From contig NZ_JABFCS010000002.1 in the NCBI RefSeq assembly GCF_013087525.1, positions 124,001 to 188,000 of the forward strand: 64,000 bases of DNA, in the 5' to 3' direction. The position numbers were made by a program, and so were the translations under genes. Position 1 is the first letter of the stretch. Every line of letters begins with the position of its first letter. This stretch comes from Ramlibacter montanisoli. Its GTDB lineage: Bacteria > Pseudomonadota > Gammaproteobacteria > Burkholderiales > Burkholderiaceae_C. The notes beneath the pieces are model-generated. The model saw nothing but the letters and a program-made list of their open reading frames with translations. It was not told the DNA's origin and ran no database searches. Of the stretch, positions 1 to 8,024 are shown piece after piece.

Positions 1-1005
1 GGCCTGGCTGGCGATGCCGGTGATGCTGTACATCGCGCTGTGGGGCATGGCCAGCGAGAACCACGTGTTCCAGGGCTTCGGCTGGCTGGTGTGGCCGCTG
101 GCGATCGCGCTGCACCTCATCATGCTGCGCCGGCTCGATGCGGGCGCGCCGCAGCGCTGGTGGCCCTGGGTGCACGCGGGTGGCGTGTGGCTGCTGGTGC
201 TGCTGGCCGGCAACCTGCTGGTGTTCGCGATCGGCAAGGCGCAGCTGTGGCGCACGGCCTGGGCCACGGTGATCCTGCTGGCGGCGGGCAGCCTCGTGCT
301 GCTGGCGCTGGTGCTGGCGTGCGAACGGGCCCTGCAGCAGGGTCGCGGCACGCGCTGGCCGCTGGACCGCTTCGTGCGCGCCTATGCCTGGCGCGCGGCA
401 ACGCCGCTGGCGATCGCGCTGGCGGCGGGCGCGCTGCTGGTGGGCGTGTATTCCAGCGGCGAGGCACGTCCCCTGCCCTACGTGCCGCTGCTGAACCCGA
501 CCGACCTGGCCGTCGCGCTGGCGCTGTCGGTCTGCGCGCTGTGGCTGCAACGGCTGCGCGCGAGCGCGCTGGAACTGCCGCGCGACGTGCGCGGCCCGGT
601 GCCGCTCGCGGTGCTGGCCGGCATCGCCTTCGTGGCGATCAACACGGTGTGGCTGCGCGTGGCACACCACTACGCCGGCGTCGCCTGGGACGCGCACAGC
701 CTGTTCGCGTCCTTCGTGGTGCAGGCCGGCTACTCGATCCTGTGGACGCTGATCGCGCTGGTGCTGATGGTCGCGGCGCACCGCCGCGCGCGGCGCGCGC
801 CCTGGATGCTGGGTGCGGGACTGCTGGCGCTCACGGTGCTCAAGCTGTTCGTGATCGACCTGTCCAACCGCGGCGGCTCGGAACGCATCGTGGTGTTCAT
901 CGCGGTGGGCCTGCTGATGCTGGTGGTGGGCTGGTTCGCGCCGCTGCCGCCGGCGCAGCGCGGGCGCGAGGTGGCGCCGGACAGCGAACGCAGGGGGCCG
1001 CATGA
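1..1005 (+). CDS. DUF2339 membrane protein, C-terminal part (cut by window edge)
   Basis: The gene is already open at the left edge, so its start is missing. The visible ~330 residues are a string of hydrophobic helices separated by short Arg-rich loops, which with the DUF3999 gene that follows suggests a DUF2339 polytopic inner-membrane protein of unknown function. The reading frame does not stop where expected but runs into the next gene. One additional G in the G5 run at 993-997 would give the ending ...ERRGAA and a TGA at 1003-1005, overlapping the next ATG as ATGA. I therefore infer a one-base loss. The DUF2339/DUF3999 pairing is recurrent in proteobacteria and suggests a joint envelope role. 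Confidence 0.7.
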   Translation, partial: GLAGDAGDAVHRAVGHGQREPRVPGLRLAGVAAGDRAAPHHAAPARCGRAAALVALGARGWRVAAGAAGRQPAGVRDRQGAAVAHGLGHGDPAGGGQPRAAGAGAGVRTGPAAGSRHALAAGPLRARLCLARGNAAGDRAGGGRAAGGRVFQRRGTSPALRAAAEPDRPGRRAGAVGLRAVAATAARERAGTAARRARPGAARGAGRHRLRGDQHGVAARGTPLRRRRLGRAQPVRVLRGAGRLLDPVDADRAGADGRGAPPRAARALDAGCGTAGAHGAQAVRDRPVQPRRLGTHRGVHRGGPADAGGGLVRAAAAGAARARGGAGQRTQGAA

Positions 1006-2408
1006 TGGTCATCGTTCGATTCGTGGCCGCGGCAGTCCTGCTCGTGGCTCCCCATGCGCAGGCCGCGGACGTCGAGCCGGCGACCTTCGCCTGGCGCGGC
1101 ACGCTGGACACCGCCGGCCAGAGCGGCCTGGTGCGCGCGACGGTGCCGGCCGATGCGCTGGCCCGGTTGCAGTCGCGCGATGCCGCCGACCTGCGCGTGT
1201 TCGACGGGCAGGGCCGCCCGGTCGCGTTCGCGCTGTCCCAGCCGCCCAGGCCGGCGGAGCAGCAGCGCCAGGAGACCGCGGCCTTCCGCGCGCTGCCGCT
1301 GCATGCCGCGCAGGCCGGCGCGAAACTGCCCAGGGGCGTGACGCAACTGCGCATAGCCGAGAGCGGCGAGCGCCGCTCGCTCTGGGTGCAGATGGGACAG
1401 GACGGACCGCAGGGCGCCGCGCCGGGCTCGCAAAGGCTGCCGGCCGCGCTGTTCGACACGCGCCAGCAGAAGGATCCGGTCAGCGGCTTCCTCGTGCGCG
1501 CGCGCATCCCCGCCAACGTGCCGGTGCGCTTCACTCTGTCCACCAGCGCGGACCTCGCGAGCTGGACGGCCGTGCCGGTGCAGGGACGCATCTTCCGCTT
1601 CGAAGGCGATGGCGCGCCTGCCAACGACCGCCTGGAATTGCAGGCGCCGCTGCGGCTGGAAGACCGCTACCTGCGCATCGACTGGAGCGGCCACGAAGGG
1701 GTCGCCGTCGATGCCGTCGTCGGCCTGCTCAAGGCCGCACAGCCGGAAGCCGCATACCCCGCGCTGGCCCTGCCCGCGCCGGTGGCCGACGGGCCTTCCG
1801 CGCTGGAGTGGCAACTCGGTTTCGCCACGCCGATCGCGCGGCTCGACCTGGGCACGGCGCGCGAGAACACCATCGTCCCGGTGCGCGTGCTCGGTCGCAA
1901 CCAGCCCTCGGAGCCCTGGCGCTGGCTGGGGAGCACGCTGGTCTATCGCCTCGGCGCCGCCGGCCAGGAGAGCACCAACATGCCGGCGGTGCTGGCGCGG
2001 CCCTCGGTGCGCTGGCTGCGCGTCGAAGCCAGCCACGGCGCGCGGCTGGAGGGCCTCCCGCTCACTGCCCGCGTGCTGTTCGAGCCGGTGGAGGTGGTGT
2101 TCCCCGCCGGCAGCGCCACGCCCTACCAGCTGGCGGCCGGCCGCAGCGCCACGCCGTCCGCGGCGCTGCCGCTGGGCATGCTGGCCGCGACGACGACGAC
2201 CCGGGTGGACGCCCTCCCGCTGGTGAAGGTCGGCGCGGTGCAGGCGCCGCGCGATCCCGCAGGCGCGGCCTGGGACGCCTGGCTGCCCCGCGGCGTCGAC
2301 GGCAAGACGGCGGCGCTGTGGCTGGTGCTGGGCGCCGGCGTGCTGCTGCTGGGCGGTGTGGCCTGGGCGCTGTTGCGCCAGCTGAATGCGAAGGAAGCGC
2401 AAGGCTGA
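1002..2408 (+). CDS. DUF3999 family protein
   Basis: This 468-residue protein has an N-terminal signal peptide (hydrophobic VRFVAAAVLLVAPHAQA followed by AD), a long periplasmic region rich in beta-strand-like segments, and one C-terminal membrane helix near residues 438-458 followed by a short basic tail. That layout fits the DUF3999 family, whose function is unknown. The start ATG overlaps the inferred stop of the DUF2339 gene, so the two are probably co-translated. ATG at 1005 is an equally possible start, one codon later. Confidence 0.75.
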   Translation: MMVIVRFVAAAVLLVAPHAQAADVEPATFAWRGTLDTAGQSGLVRATVPADALARLQSRDAADLRVFDGQGRPVAFALSQPPRPAEQQRQETAAFRALPLHAAQAGAKLPRGVTQLRIAESGERRSLWVQMGQDGPQGAAPGSQRLPAALFDTRQQKDPVSGFLVRARIPANVPVRFTLSTSADLASWTAVPVQGRIFRFEGDGAPANDRLELQAPLRLEDRYLRIDWSGHEGVAVDAVVGLLKAAQPEAAYPALALPAPVADGPSALEWQLGFATPIARLDLGTARENTIVPVRVLGRNQPSEPWRWLGSTLVYRLGAAGQESTNMPAVLARPSVRWLRVEASHGARLEGLPLTARVLFEPVEVVFPAGSATPYQLAAGRSATPSAALPLGMLAATTTTRVDALPLVKVGAVQAPRDPAGAAWDAWLPRGVDGKTAALWLVLGAGVLLLGGVAWALLRQLNAKEAQG

Positions 2409-2497
2409 GCCTGGCTGGGGGATTGTCTCGGGGACTGGAACAGTATGTCGCCGCGCGACGGCTTTATCCCGGGCGGCGCAACACCTACAGTCAGTGC

Positions 2498-3304
2498 ATG
2501 AACCGCACTCCTGTCCTCTTCGTCTCCCACGGCGCCCCCACTTTCGCCCTCGAGCCGGGCCGGCTCGGCCCGCGCCTGACGGCCGTGGGCGCACACGTCG
2601 CGAAGCCGCGGGCGGTGCTCGTGGTGTCGCCGCACTGGATGACGCGCGGCGTGCGCGTGGCAACCACGGGCGCGCCCGAGACGGTGCACGACTTCGGCGG
2701 CTTCGACCGCGCGCTGTACCGCATCCGGTACCCCGCTCCCGGCCACCCCGAGCTGGCGGCACGCACGGTCGAAGTGCTGCGCGCGGCCGGCTGGCCCGCC
2801 GAAGCCGATGCCTCGCAGGGCCTCGACCACGGCGCGTGGGTGCCGATCCGCTTCCTCTATCCCGATGCCGACGTGCCCGTGTTCCAGGTCTCGCTGCCGT
2901 CCACGCTGACGGCGCAGCAGGCCTACGCGCTGGGGCAGGCGGTGCAGCCCCTGCGTGACGAGGGCGTGCTGATCGTCGGCTCCGGATCGCTCACGCACAA
3001 CCTCTACGAGTTCCGCATGGCGGGCGCCGGCGAGGAGGCGGAGTACGCACGCGAGTTCGCCGCGTGGGTGCGGCAGGCGGTGGAAGCGCGCGACGACGCG
3101 CGCCTGGTGGACACGCTGCGCATCGCGCCGCACGCGCAGCGCGCGCACCCCACGGCCGAACACTTCCTGCCGCTGCTGGTCGCCGCCGGTGCGGCGTCCG
3201 CCGACGAACCCGTGGAGACGCTGGAAGGCGGCATCACCTACGGCGTGCTGTCCATGGACTCCTACCTGTTCGGCACGCGCACCGCCGGCGCGGAGGCACG
3301 ATGA
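2498..3304 (+). CDS. ygiD: 4,5-DOPA-type extradiol dioxygenase (class III)
   Basis: The 268-residue product matches the YgiD/DODA family of LigB-like extradiol dioxygenases, which cleave catechol rings using a single metal ion. Family hallmarks are visible: FVSHGAPT near the N-terminus, SPHWMT, LDHGAWVPIRFLYP in the middle and GSGSLTHNL, supplying the histidine ligands. Length equals the usual ~260-270 residues. The natural substrate in bacteria is unsettled. The ATG at 2498 begins the conserved N-terminus (MNRTPVLFVSHG). Its stop overlaps the next gene's start (ATGA at 3301-3304), so the two form a small operon. The preceding 89 bp hold nothing I recognise. Confidence 0.85.
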   Translation: MNRTPVLFVSHGAPTFALEPGRLGPRLTAVGAHVAKPRAVLVVSPHWMTRGVRVATTGAPETVHDFGGFDRALYRIRYPAPGHPELAARTVEVLRAAGWPAEADASQGLDHGAWVPIRFLYPDADVPVFQVSLPSTLTAQQAYALGQAVQPLRDEGVLIVGSGSLTHNLYEFRMAGAGEEAEYAREFAAWVRQAVEARDDARLVDTLRIAPHAQRAHPTAEHFLPLLVAAGAASADEPVETLEGGITYGVLSMDSYLFGTRTAGAEAR

Positions 3305-3920
3305 GCGAAGCCATCGTGCTGCAGTCGCCGCCGGCGGCCGCCAGCCTGTTCCTCCTGTTCCACGGCGTGGGCTCCACGCCGCAGGACCTGGCGCCGCTGG
3401 GCGCGCGGCTCGCGCTGGAGTTCCCGGACGCGGCGGTCGCCAGCATCGCGGCGCCCGATCGCTCCGACCTCGGCGCGGGCCTGCAATGGTTCTCCGTCCT
3501 CGGCGTGACCGAGGAGAACCGTCCGCAGCGCGTGGCCGCCACCCTGCCCCGCTTCCTCGCCACCGTGCAGCATTGGCAGCAGCGCACCGGCGTCGCCGCG
3601 AGCGCGACCACGCTGGTCGGCTTCTCGCAAGGCGCGATCCTGTCGCTGTCCGCGGCCCATGCGAGCCAGCCGCCGGCCGCGCGCGTCGTGTCCCTGTCCG
3701 GCCGCTATCCGAGCTGCCGCAACAGGCGCCCACCGGCGTGATCGTGCACTTCATCCACGGCGACGCCGACCCGGTGATCCCGGTGGCGCACGCGCACAAC
3801 GCGGCGCGCGCGCTCGACGCCCTGCGCGCGAGGGTCACCCTCGACGTCGTGCCCCGGCTCGGCCACGGCATCAACCCCACGGCCACGGACCTGCTGCTGC
3901 AAAGGCTGCGCGCGCCGTGA
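3301..3920 (+). CDS. ypfH: YpfH-like alpha/beta-hydrolase (carboxylesterase), frame break
   Basis: The protein resembles E. coli YpfH, a serine esterase of the phospholipase/carboxylesterase family. It shows the oxyanion segment LLFHGVGSTPQD, the nucleophile elbow GFSQGA (Ser near residue 109), an acid in IHGDADPVIP and the catalytic His in RLGHGIN. The frame changes near 3709. After GRYP the correct continuation is ELPQQAPTGVIVHFIHG, one frame down, consistent with one lost C in the CC pair of tatccgag. Without the correction it would end at 3741. With it the product is ~206 residues, close to family length. The stop at 3918-3920 overlaps the GTG of the next gene. Confidence 0.75.
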
Positions 3921-4393
3921 TCACGCTCGAACTCGGCGAACGCTCCGCGCTGTTCCGCGACGACGGCCGGCCGGTCGCTGCACCCCTGCCCCTGGGACCC
4001 ACCCTGCTGCGGGCACGCTGGCTGCGCCACGATCCGCCGCAGCCGCAGGAACTGGAGGCCGCGATCGAGGCGGTGGAAGACCTGGTGATGCCGCTGCACG
4101 GACGCTGGGCCGCGACGGACACCTTGCAGGTGAGGGCCGACGATGCCGCGCTGCAAGGCATTGCCGCACTGGGCCAGTCCTTCACGCGCGACCAGCTGGA
4201 AGAACTGTTCAACCGCTCGGCGGCGATCGTGCTGGGGCGTCCGGCCAGCAACGACCCGGCGCTGGCGCAGCCAGGCGTGATCGCGGGGTTGCTGATCCTG
4301 CGCGAGGTGATGCACCACCTCGGCTTCACGCAGCTGCGGCTTCAGCCGATGGTGATGACGCGCGCGTTGGGGAACTGCGCGAACGGGTCGTAG
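3917..4393 (+). CDS. conserved-looking hypothetical protein
   Basis: This ~158-residue open frame begins with GTG, which overlaps the stop of the upstream esterase (GTGA) and implies translational coupling. Composition is protein-like rather than the Arg/Ala-rich text of antisense frames. I recognise no domain. The middle contains a plausible helical region (ELEAAIEAVEDLVMP, LQGIAALGQSFTRDQLEELF). Its last ~17 codons overlap the convergent gene's 3' end, so the true stop may lie a little earlier if another base was lost there. Function unknown. Confidence 0.5.
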   Translation: MITLELGERSALFRDDGRPVAAPLPLGPTLLRARWLRHDPPQPQELEAAIEAVEDLVMPLHGRWAATDTLQVRADDAALQGIAALGQSFTRDQLEELFNRSAAIVLGRPASNDPALAQPGVIAGLLILREVMHHLGFTQLRLQPMVMTRALGNCANGS

Positions 4394-4800
4394 CCGCGCA
4401 GGCCTTCGCGCAAGGTCGCTTCGTGGTGCTGCGCGATGCGCAGGCGCTGCCGCGGCTCGGCGCGCCACATCGCATCCACCACGGCCTCATCGAAACGCAG
4501 CAGGACGGGCGCGGCGTACGGGTACTTCGCGTGCGGGTCGTCCATGATCGACCAGGAGATGACGACGCTGCCGCTGGGGGTCTGCGCGGCCAGCGAATGC
4601 GGCGGGAACAGATGCCGGTACGTCTGCCAGAACGCCGAGCGCACGTTGTCCAGCGAACCGACGCTCAGCGAGGGCGGCTGCGTGCTGTCGGGACCAGGTT
4701 CGGCGACGTCGTACTTGCCGGCGCTGCGCTGCGTGGTCCACACGGAAGTCTTCCCCGGCCTGTCGGGGGCATGGGTGGGGACCTTGGTTTCCATGGACAA
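4342..4800 (-). CDS. hypothetical protein
   Basis: This 152-residue cytoplasmic-looking protein has no signal peptide or membrane helix. The C-terminal half is the most ordered part: WSIMDDPHAKYPYAAPVLLRF, then a helix WRAEPRQRLRIAQHHEATLR, then GYDPFAQFPNARVITIG. I do not recognise the family. Its 3' end overlaps the convergent gene by about 50 bp. Codon bias and amino-acid balance favour it as real over the opposite strand. Upstream (4801-4909) I see no clear promoter, only a short inverted repeat CGACA/TGTCG near 4858-4871. Confidence 0.55.
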   Translation of the reverse strand: MSMETKVPTHAPDRPGKTSVWTTQRSAGKYDVAEPGPDSTQPPSLSVGSLDNVRSAFWQTYRHLFPPHSLAAQTPSGSVVISWSIMDDPHAKYPYAAPVLLRFDEAVVDAMWRAEPRQRLRIAQHHEATLREGLRGYDPFAQFPNARVITIG

Positions 4801-4909
4801 ACTCCGGCACAGGCGCGAATCCTAGGAGCCACTCCGTCCGTGCGATGTAGGACATACCCGACAGGCTTGTCGGCGAATCGGAGCCCTTCCACCCGCCCCA
4901 TGTGGGAAA

Positions 4910-6058
4910 TCACAGCCGCAGGATCCAGTCAGCGATCACTTCGCTGACCTCTTCCACGCGTTCCGGCTGGCCTGCCAGGTAATGGTTGCCGCCCGCGATG
5001 TCGACGTTGCGGATGCGCTCGCCGCCGGCGGCCAGCCAGGCAGCCCGCGTGCTGGGAAAGGTCGACTGGTCGGCGGTATAGGTGCAAAGCAGCGTGGGCA
5101 CCGTCGTGCGCGCCAGGTTGGCCGGTCCCTCGGCGCGGCTGCGCGGCGACCACTGCGACAGCCAGGCCGTCAGAGAAGTGACCCGCCCCATCTGGCTGGC
5201 CGCGTAGTTCACCGCCCGCGCCCCGGTCGCGCCGGCGCCCCAGACGCTGCCGATGGCGCGGTCGTTCGCATCCAGCGAGAGGTCCAGGAAGCGCGGGTCC
5301 GCGTGGGTGCGGTGCACCACGAACACCTCGTCGCGCGGACTGCCCGGGGCGGCCTGCGCGCGCAGGTGCTGCAGCCGCTGTGCCACCCACCGGTCGATGC
5401 GTTCGTAGCGCTGCTGCTGCGCGTTGCGGAAGCGCTCGAGGAAGGCATGACCGTAGGGCGGACCGTTGCGCGCGTCGTACATGTCCAGCCACGGATCCAC
5501 CGACAGGCCGTCGTGTTCGTCGGTGAGCGAGGGGTCGATCCACTGGCGCATGAGCGTCGAGCGCCCCTCGTGCGCCGCGCACAGGGCGAGTCCCTGCACC
5601 GGCGGCAGGTCCTGCGGCGTCAGGCCGGCGGGGTCGCCATCGGGCATGTGGGTGATGGAGAGCTGCTCCGCCTGCGCCTGGTAGAACGCCGCCAGCGCGG
5701 CGCCGCCGGAATTGCCGACCAGCACCACCTTGTCGTAGCCCTGCGCGCGCAGGAACTGCACGCCGGCGCCCAGGTCCTGGAGTACCCGTTCCATCAGCAG
5801 CAGGGTGTCGTTGCCGGCATAGCGCGAGTTCAATCCCATGCAAGCCACCCCGCGGGCCGCCAACGGCGCGACCAGGTAATGGCCCATGAAGTTGCTGGCC
5901 GGATGCATGACGATCGCCGCCGCCTTCTTCGGCCCCGCCGGCCGGATCCATGCACCATAAATGCGCGGCCGCAGCAGCTGCAGCCCGGACTGGCTCTCCA
6001 TCGCGGCGCCCGGCTTGACGTCGATGACGGCGAGTTCGGGGTGTTGCATGCGCAGCAT
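4910..6058 (-). CDS. alpha/beta hydrolase
   Basis: This ~382-residue protein has an alpha/beta-hydrolase core. IVMHPASNFMGHYLVAPLA forms the oxyanion region, VVLVGNSGGAALAAFYQ holds the nucleophile Ser, and the C-terminal GGNHYLAGQPERV supplies the probable catalytic His. TVPTLLCTYTADQSTFPST may bear the acid. I chose ATG at 6058 (MLRMQHPEL) because upstream codons look non-coding; ATG at 6049 is also possible. There is no signal peptide, so it is probably cytoplasmic. Substrate unknown. It stands alone, tail-to-tail with nothing on its 3' side. Confidence 0.7.
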   Translation of the reverse strand: MLRMQHPELAVIDVKPGAAMESQSGLQLLRPRIYGAWIRPAGPKKAAAIVMHPASNFMGHYLVAPLAARGVACMGLNSRYAGNDTLLLMERVLQDLGAGVQFLRAQGYDKVVLVGNSGGAALAAFYQAQAEQLSITHMPDGDPAGLTPQDLPPVQGLALCAAHEGRSTLMRQWIDPSLTDEHDGLSVDPWLDMYDARNGPPYGHAFLERFRNAQQQRYERIDRWVAQRLQHLRAQAAPGSPRDEVFVVHRTHADPRFLDLSLDANDRAIGSVWGAGATGARAVNYAASQMGRVTSLTAWLSQWSPRSRAEGPANLARTTVPTLLCTYTADQSTFPSTRAAWLAAGGERIRNVDIAGGNHYLAGQPERVEEVSEVIADWILRL

Positions 6059-6176
6059 TGTGTCGCAGCCACCATGGGCAGCCCGCTCATGCGCGTCTAT
6101 GATGGCGCCAAAGGGAGTCATTCACCGGCGCGGCCGCAAAGCGGTACACGGTCGCGCCGGGCTCGACGAAAGAACA

Positions 6177-6623
6177 ATGCCGAACATCGCCGCCGTCCTC
6201 AAGGACGAGATCGCCCGGATCGCGCGCAAGGAAGTCCGCGCCCAGACCGGGGATTTCAAGAAGGCCTCCGCCCAGTACCGGACCACCATCGCGGCGCTGC
6301 GGCGCCGGGTGGACGAACTGGAGCGCCAGCTCAAGCGCGTGGGCAAGGGTTCGGCCCGCGCCAGCGCCAACTCCCCGGAAGACCAGGACGACTCGGGCAA
6401 GCCGCGCCGCTTCAGCCCGGCACGGCTGGCGTCGCAGCGGCGCAAGCTCGGGCTGTCCGCCGCCGACTTCGCGACCCTGCTCGGCGTTTCGGGGCAGTCG
6501 GTCTACAAGTGGGAGCATGGCGAAGCGCGGCCGCGCGCGCGGCAGCTGGAGGCGATTGCCGCGCTGCGGGGCATCGGCAAGCGGGAAGCGGCGGCGCGGC
6601 TGGAGAAGATGCAGGAGAAGTAG
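6177..6623 (+). CDS. XRE-family helix-turn-helix protein
   Basis: This 148-residue DNA-binding protein has two parts. The N-terminal ~65 residues form a charged probable coiled coil (FKKASAQYRTTIAALRRRVD). The C-terminal half is an XRE/Cro-type HTH: LASQRRKLGLSAADFATLLG, then SGQSVYKWEHGEARP, where SVYKWE is the recognition helix. It resembles stand-alone regulators with a zinc-free coiled-coil dimeriser. The stop codon TAG lies inside a large palindromic repeat that begins at 6620. It is divergent from the hydrolase at 6058, with a 118-bp shared upstream region. Confidence 0.75.
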   Translation: MPNIAAVLKDEIARIARKEVRAQTGDFKKASAQYRTTIAALRRRVDELERQLKRVGKGSARASANSPEDQDDSGKPRRFSPARLASQRRKLGLSAADFATLLGVSGQSVYKWEHGEARPRARQLEAIAALRGIGKREAAARLEKMQEK

Positions 6624-6695
6624 GCTGGCGGTGAGGCGCAGCCGAACCCCGGCGCTGTGCACACCGCTGGGGTTCCTTCGTCACCCCAGCCTACA
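6620..6695. repeat. REP-like long imperfect palindrome
   Basis: About 75 bp form a long imperfect inverted repeat. GTAGGCTGG at the left end pairs with CCAGCCTAC at the right, followed inward by GGTGAGGC.../...CGTCACC and GAACCCC/GGGGTTC. The loop region is around GCTGTGCACACCGC. Similar GTAGG(C/T)TGGG-TGA...GAACCC palindromes are dispersed in betaproteobacterial genomes; that is from memory. The left arm contains the stop codon of the HTH gene, so it also forms that gene's 3' end and may act as a terminator or mRNA stabiliser. Confidence 0.65.
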
Positions 6696-6773
6696 AGAAG
6701 GCCGCGCTCGTCCTAAGCGAACCGGCGCCGGCCACTGACAAACTCCGCCCTCCCGCTGCGCCACCCTGCGCAG

Positions 6774-7058
6774 ATGGATACCCCCAAGCTGGAGCTCGCT
6801 CGCACCGAGCTCGATTTCCTGCAGCGCCTCCTGCTCGACGTGCAGCGCCGGCTGGACGCAGCCGAGGACGCGGAGAAGGTTGCCGCGCTCGAGCTGGCGC
6901 TGGCCATGCTGCAATGGGACGGCACCACGCCGCCCGAGCTGGACGCGCAGGTCGGGCTGGGCGCCGCGGTGCAGATGAAACTGGGGCTGGACGCCATGTG
7001 CGCCTACCGCCAGTGGCGCAACGAGCGGCGCAAGAGCGCGGCCAGCCTCACGCCCTGA
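6774..7058 (+). CDS. small hypothetical helical protein
   Basis: This 94-residue acidic/amphipathic protein looks fully alpha-helical (ARTELDFLQRLLLDVQRRLD, then AEKVAALELALAMLQWDG). It has no membrane helix or signal. There is no clear ribosome-binding site. Its last codons overlap the 3' end of the convergent LysR gene by about 11 bp. I do not recognise it. Composition supports coding more than the antisense frame does. Confidence 0.45.
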   Translation: MDTPKLELARTELDFLQRLLLDVQRRLDAAEDAEKVAALELALAMLQWDGTTPPELDAQVGLGAAVQMKLGLDAMCAYRQWRNERRKSAASLTP

Positions 7059-7941
7059 ACAGCTCCCCGATCACCCCGCGCAGCCAGCGGTTGCCGGGGT
7101 CGGCCTCGAAGCGCCGGCTCCAGTGCAGCGACACCACGAAGTCGCGATTCGGGAAGGCCGGCTCCACGATCGCATAGCCGTCGCCGAAGCCGCGCGCGAT
7201 GTTGCGCGGCATGATCGCCGCCAGGTCGGTGTCCTTCACGATCGCCGGCAGCACCAGGAAGTGCTCGGTCACCAGCCGCAGCCGGTCGTCCAGCCGCATC
7301 TGCTGCACGATGCGCAGCGTGTCCACGTGCGAACGCACGGCGACGAACTCCAGCTCGCGCAGGCCCTCCAGCAGTGCCGCCCCGGTGCGCCGCCGCCGCG
7401 TGAAGGGGTGGCCCTCGCGCAGCAGCACCACGTAGCGGTCCTCCAGCAGCTTCAGGCGCTGCGTCTCCTTGACCATCGGCAGGAAGCCGAAGGCGAAGTC
7501 GATCCGGCCGGAGTCCAGCGCCTCGGTGATCTGCTCGCGCGGCACCGGCCGCGTTTCCACCCGCACTTCGGGAGCGTGCGCGCGCAAGGCCATCATCAGC
7601 TCGGGCAGGAAGCGGCTCTCGCCGATGTCGCTCATGTGGATGTGGAAGGTGCGCCCCGACTGCGCCGGCTCGAAGCCCGCGGTCTCGCCGAGCGCCTCCT
7701 CGAGCGTCACCAGCGCATGCCGCACCGGCACGGCCAGGCGCTGCGCCTTGGGCGTGGGCTGCATGCCGCGCGCCGTTCGCATGAACAGCGGGTCGCCGAT
7801 CAGCGTGCGCAGCCGGCTCAGTCCCTGGCTGGCGGCCGGTTGCGTCAGGTCGAGCAGCTCCGCCGCCCGGCTGACGTTGCCGGTGCGGTAGACCGCGTCG
7901 AACAGCCGCAGCAGGTTGAGGTCCAGGTCCCTGATATGCAT
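7048..7941 (-). CDS. LysR-family regulator of the adjacent oxidoreductase operon
   Basis: This 297-residue LysR-type regulator has an N-terminal winged HTH (LDLNLLRLFDAVYRTGNVSRA, then AAELLDLTQPAASQGLSRLR) and a C-terminal periplasmic-binding-like effector domain. The start at MHIRDLDLN (7941) fits the family. The HTH with DLTQPAASQ and the phrase GDPLFMRTARGMQPT resemble the NodD/LinR-like branch that controls aromatic catabolism. It is divergent from the oxidoreductase operon starting at 8025, the classic LysR arrangement, so control of that operon is inferred. Confidence 0.85.
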   Translation of the reverse strand: MHIRDLDLNLLRLFDAVYRTGNVSRAAELLDLTQPAASQGLSRLRTLIGDPLFMRTARGMQPTPKAQRLAVPVRHALVTLEEALGETAGFEPAQSGRTFHIHMSDIGESRFLPELMMALRAHAPEVRVETRPVPREQITEALDSGRIDFAFGFLPMVKETQRLKLLEDRYVVLLREGHPFTRRRRTGAALLEGLRELEFVAVRSHVDTLRIVQQMRLDDRLRLVTEHFLVLPAIVKDTDLAAIMPRNIARGFGDGYAIVEPAFPNRDFVVSLHWSRRFEADPGNRWLRGVIGELFRA

Positions 7942-8024
7942 TGTGCTAATACCGCATAGTCGCCTCATTGTATTGATGGATGGCGGTTCCGGGCCCACAC
8001 TGGCGCGTTCCCGGAGAGCATCCC
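7942..8024. promoter_or_regulatory. divergent LysR / oxidoreductase intergenic region
   Basis: This 83-bp region separates two divergent genes. It contains several T-N11-A combinations and ATGC...GCAT half-sites (7936-7957) overlapping the LysR start, a plausible LysR-type binding region. A CATTGT hexamer occurs twice in the same direction, about 30 bp apart. A ribosome-binding site GGAGAG (8013-8018) lies 6 bp before the TTG at 8025. No operator can be assigned with certainty. Confidence 0.4.

Noticed and set aside
2123-4468. A long minus-strand frame across the ygiD/ypfH region
   Set aside because: Antisense shadow; the plus strand carries recognisable enzyme motifs there.
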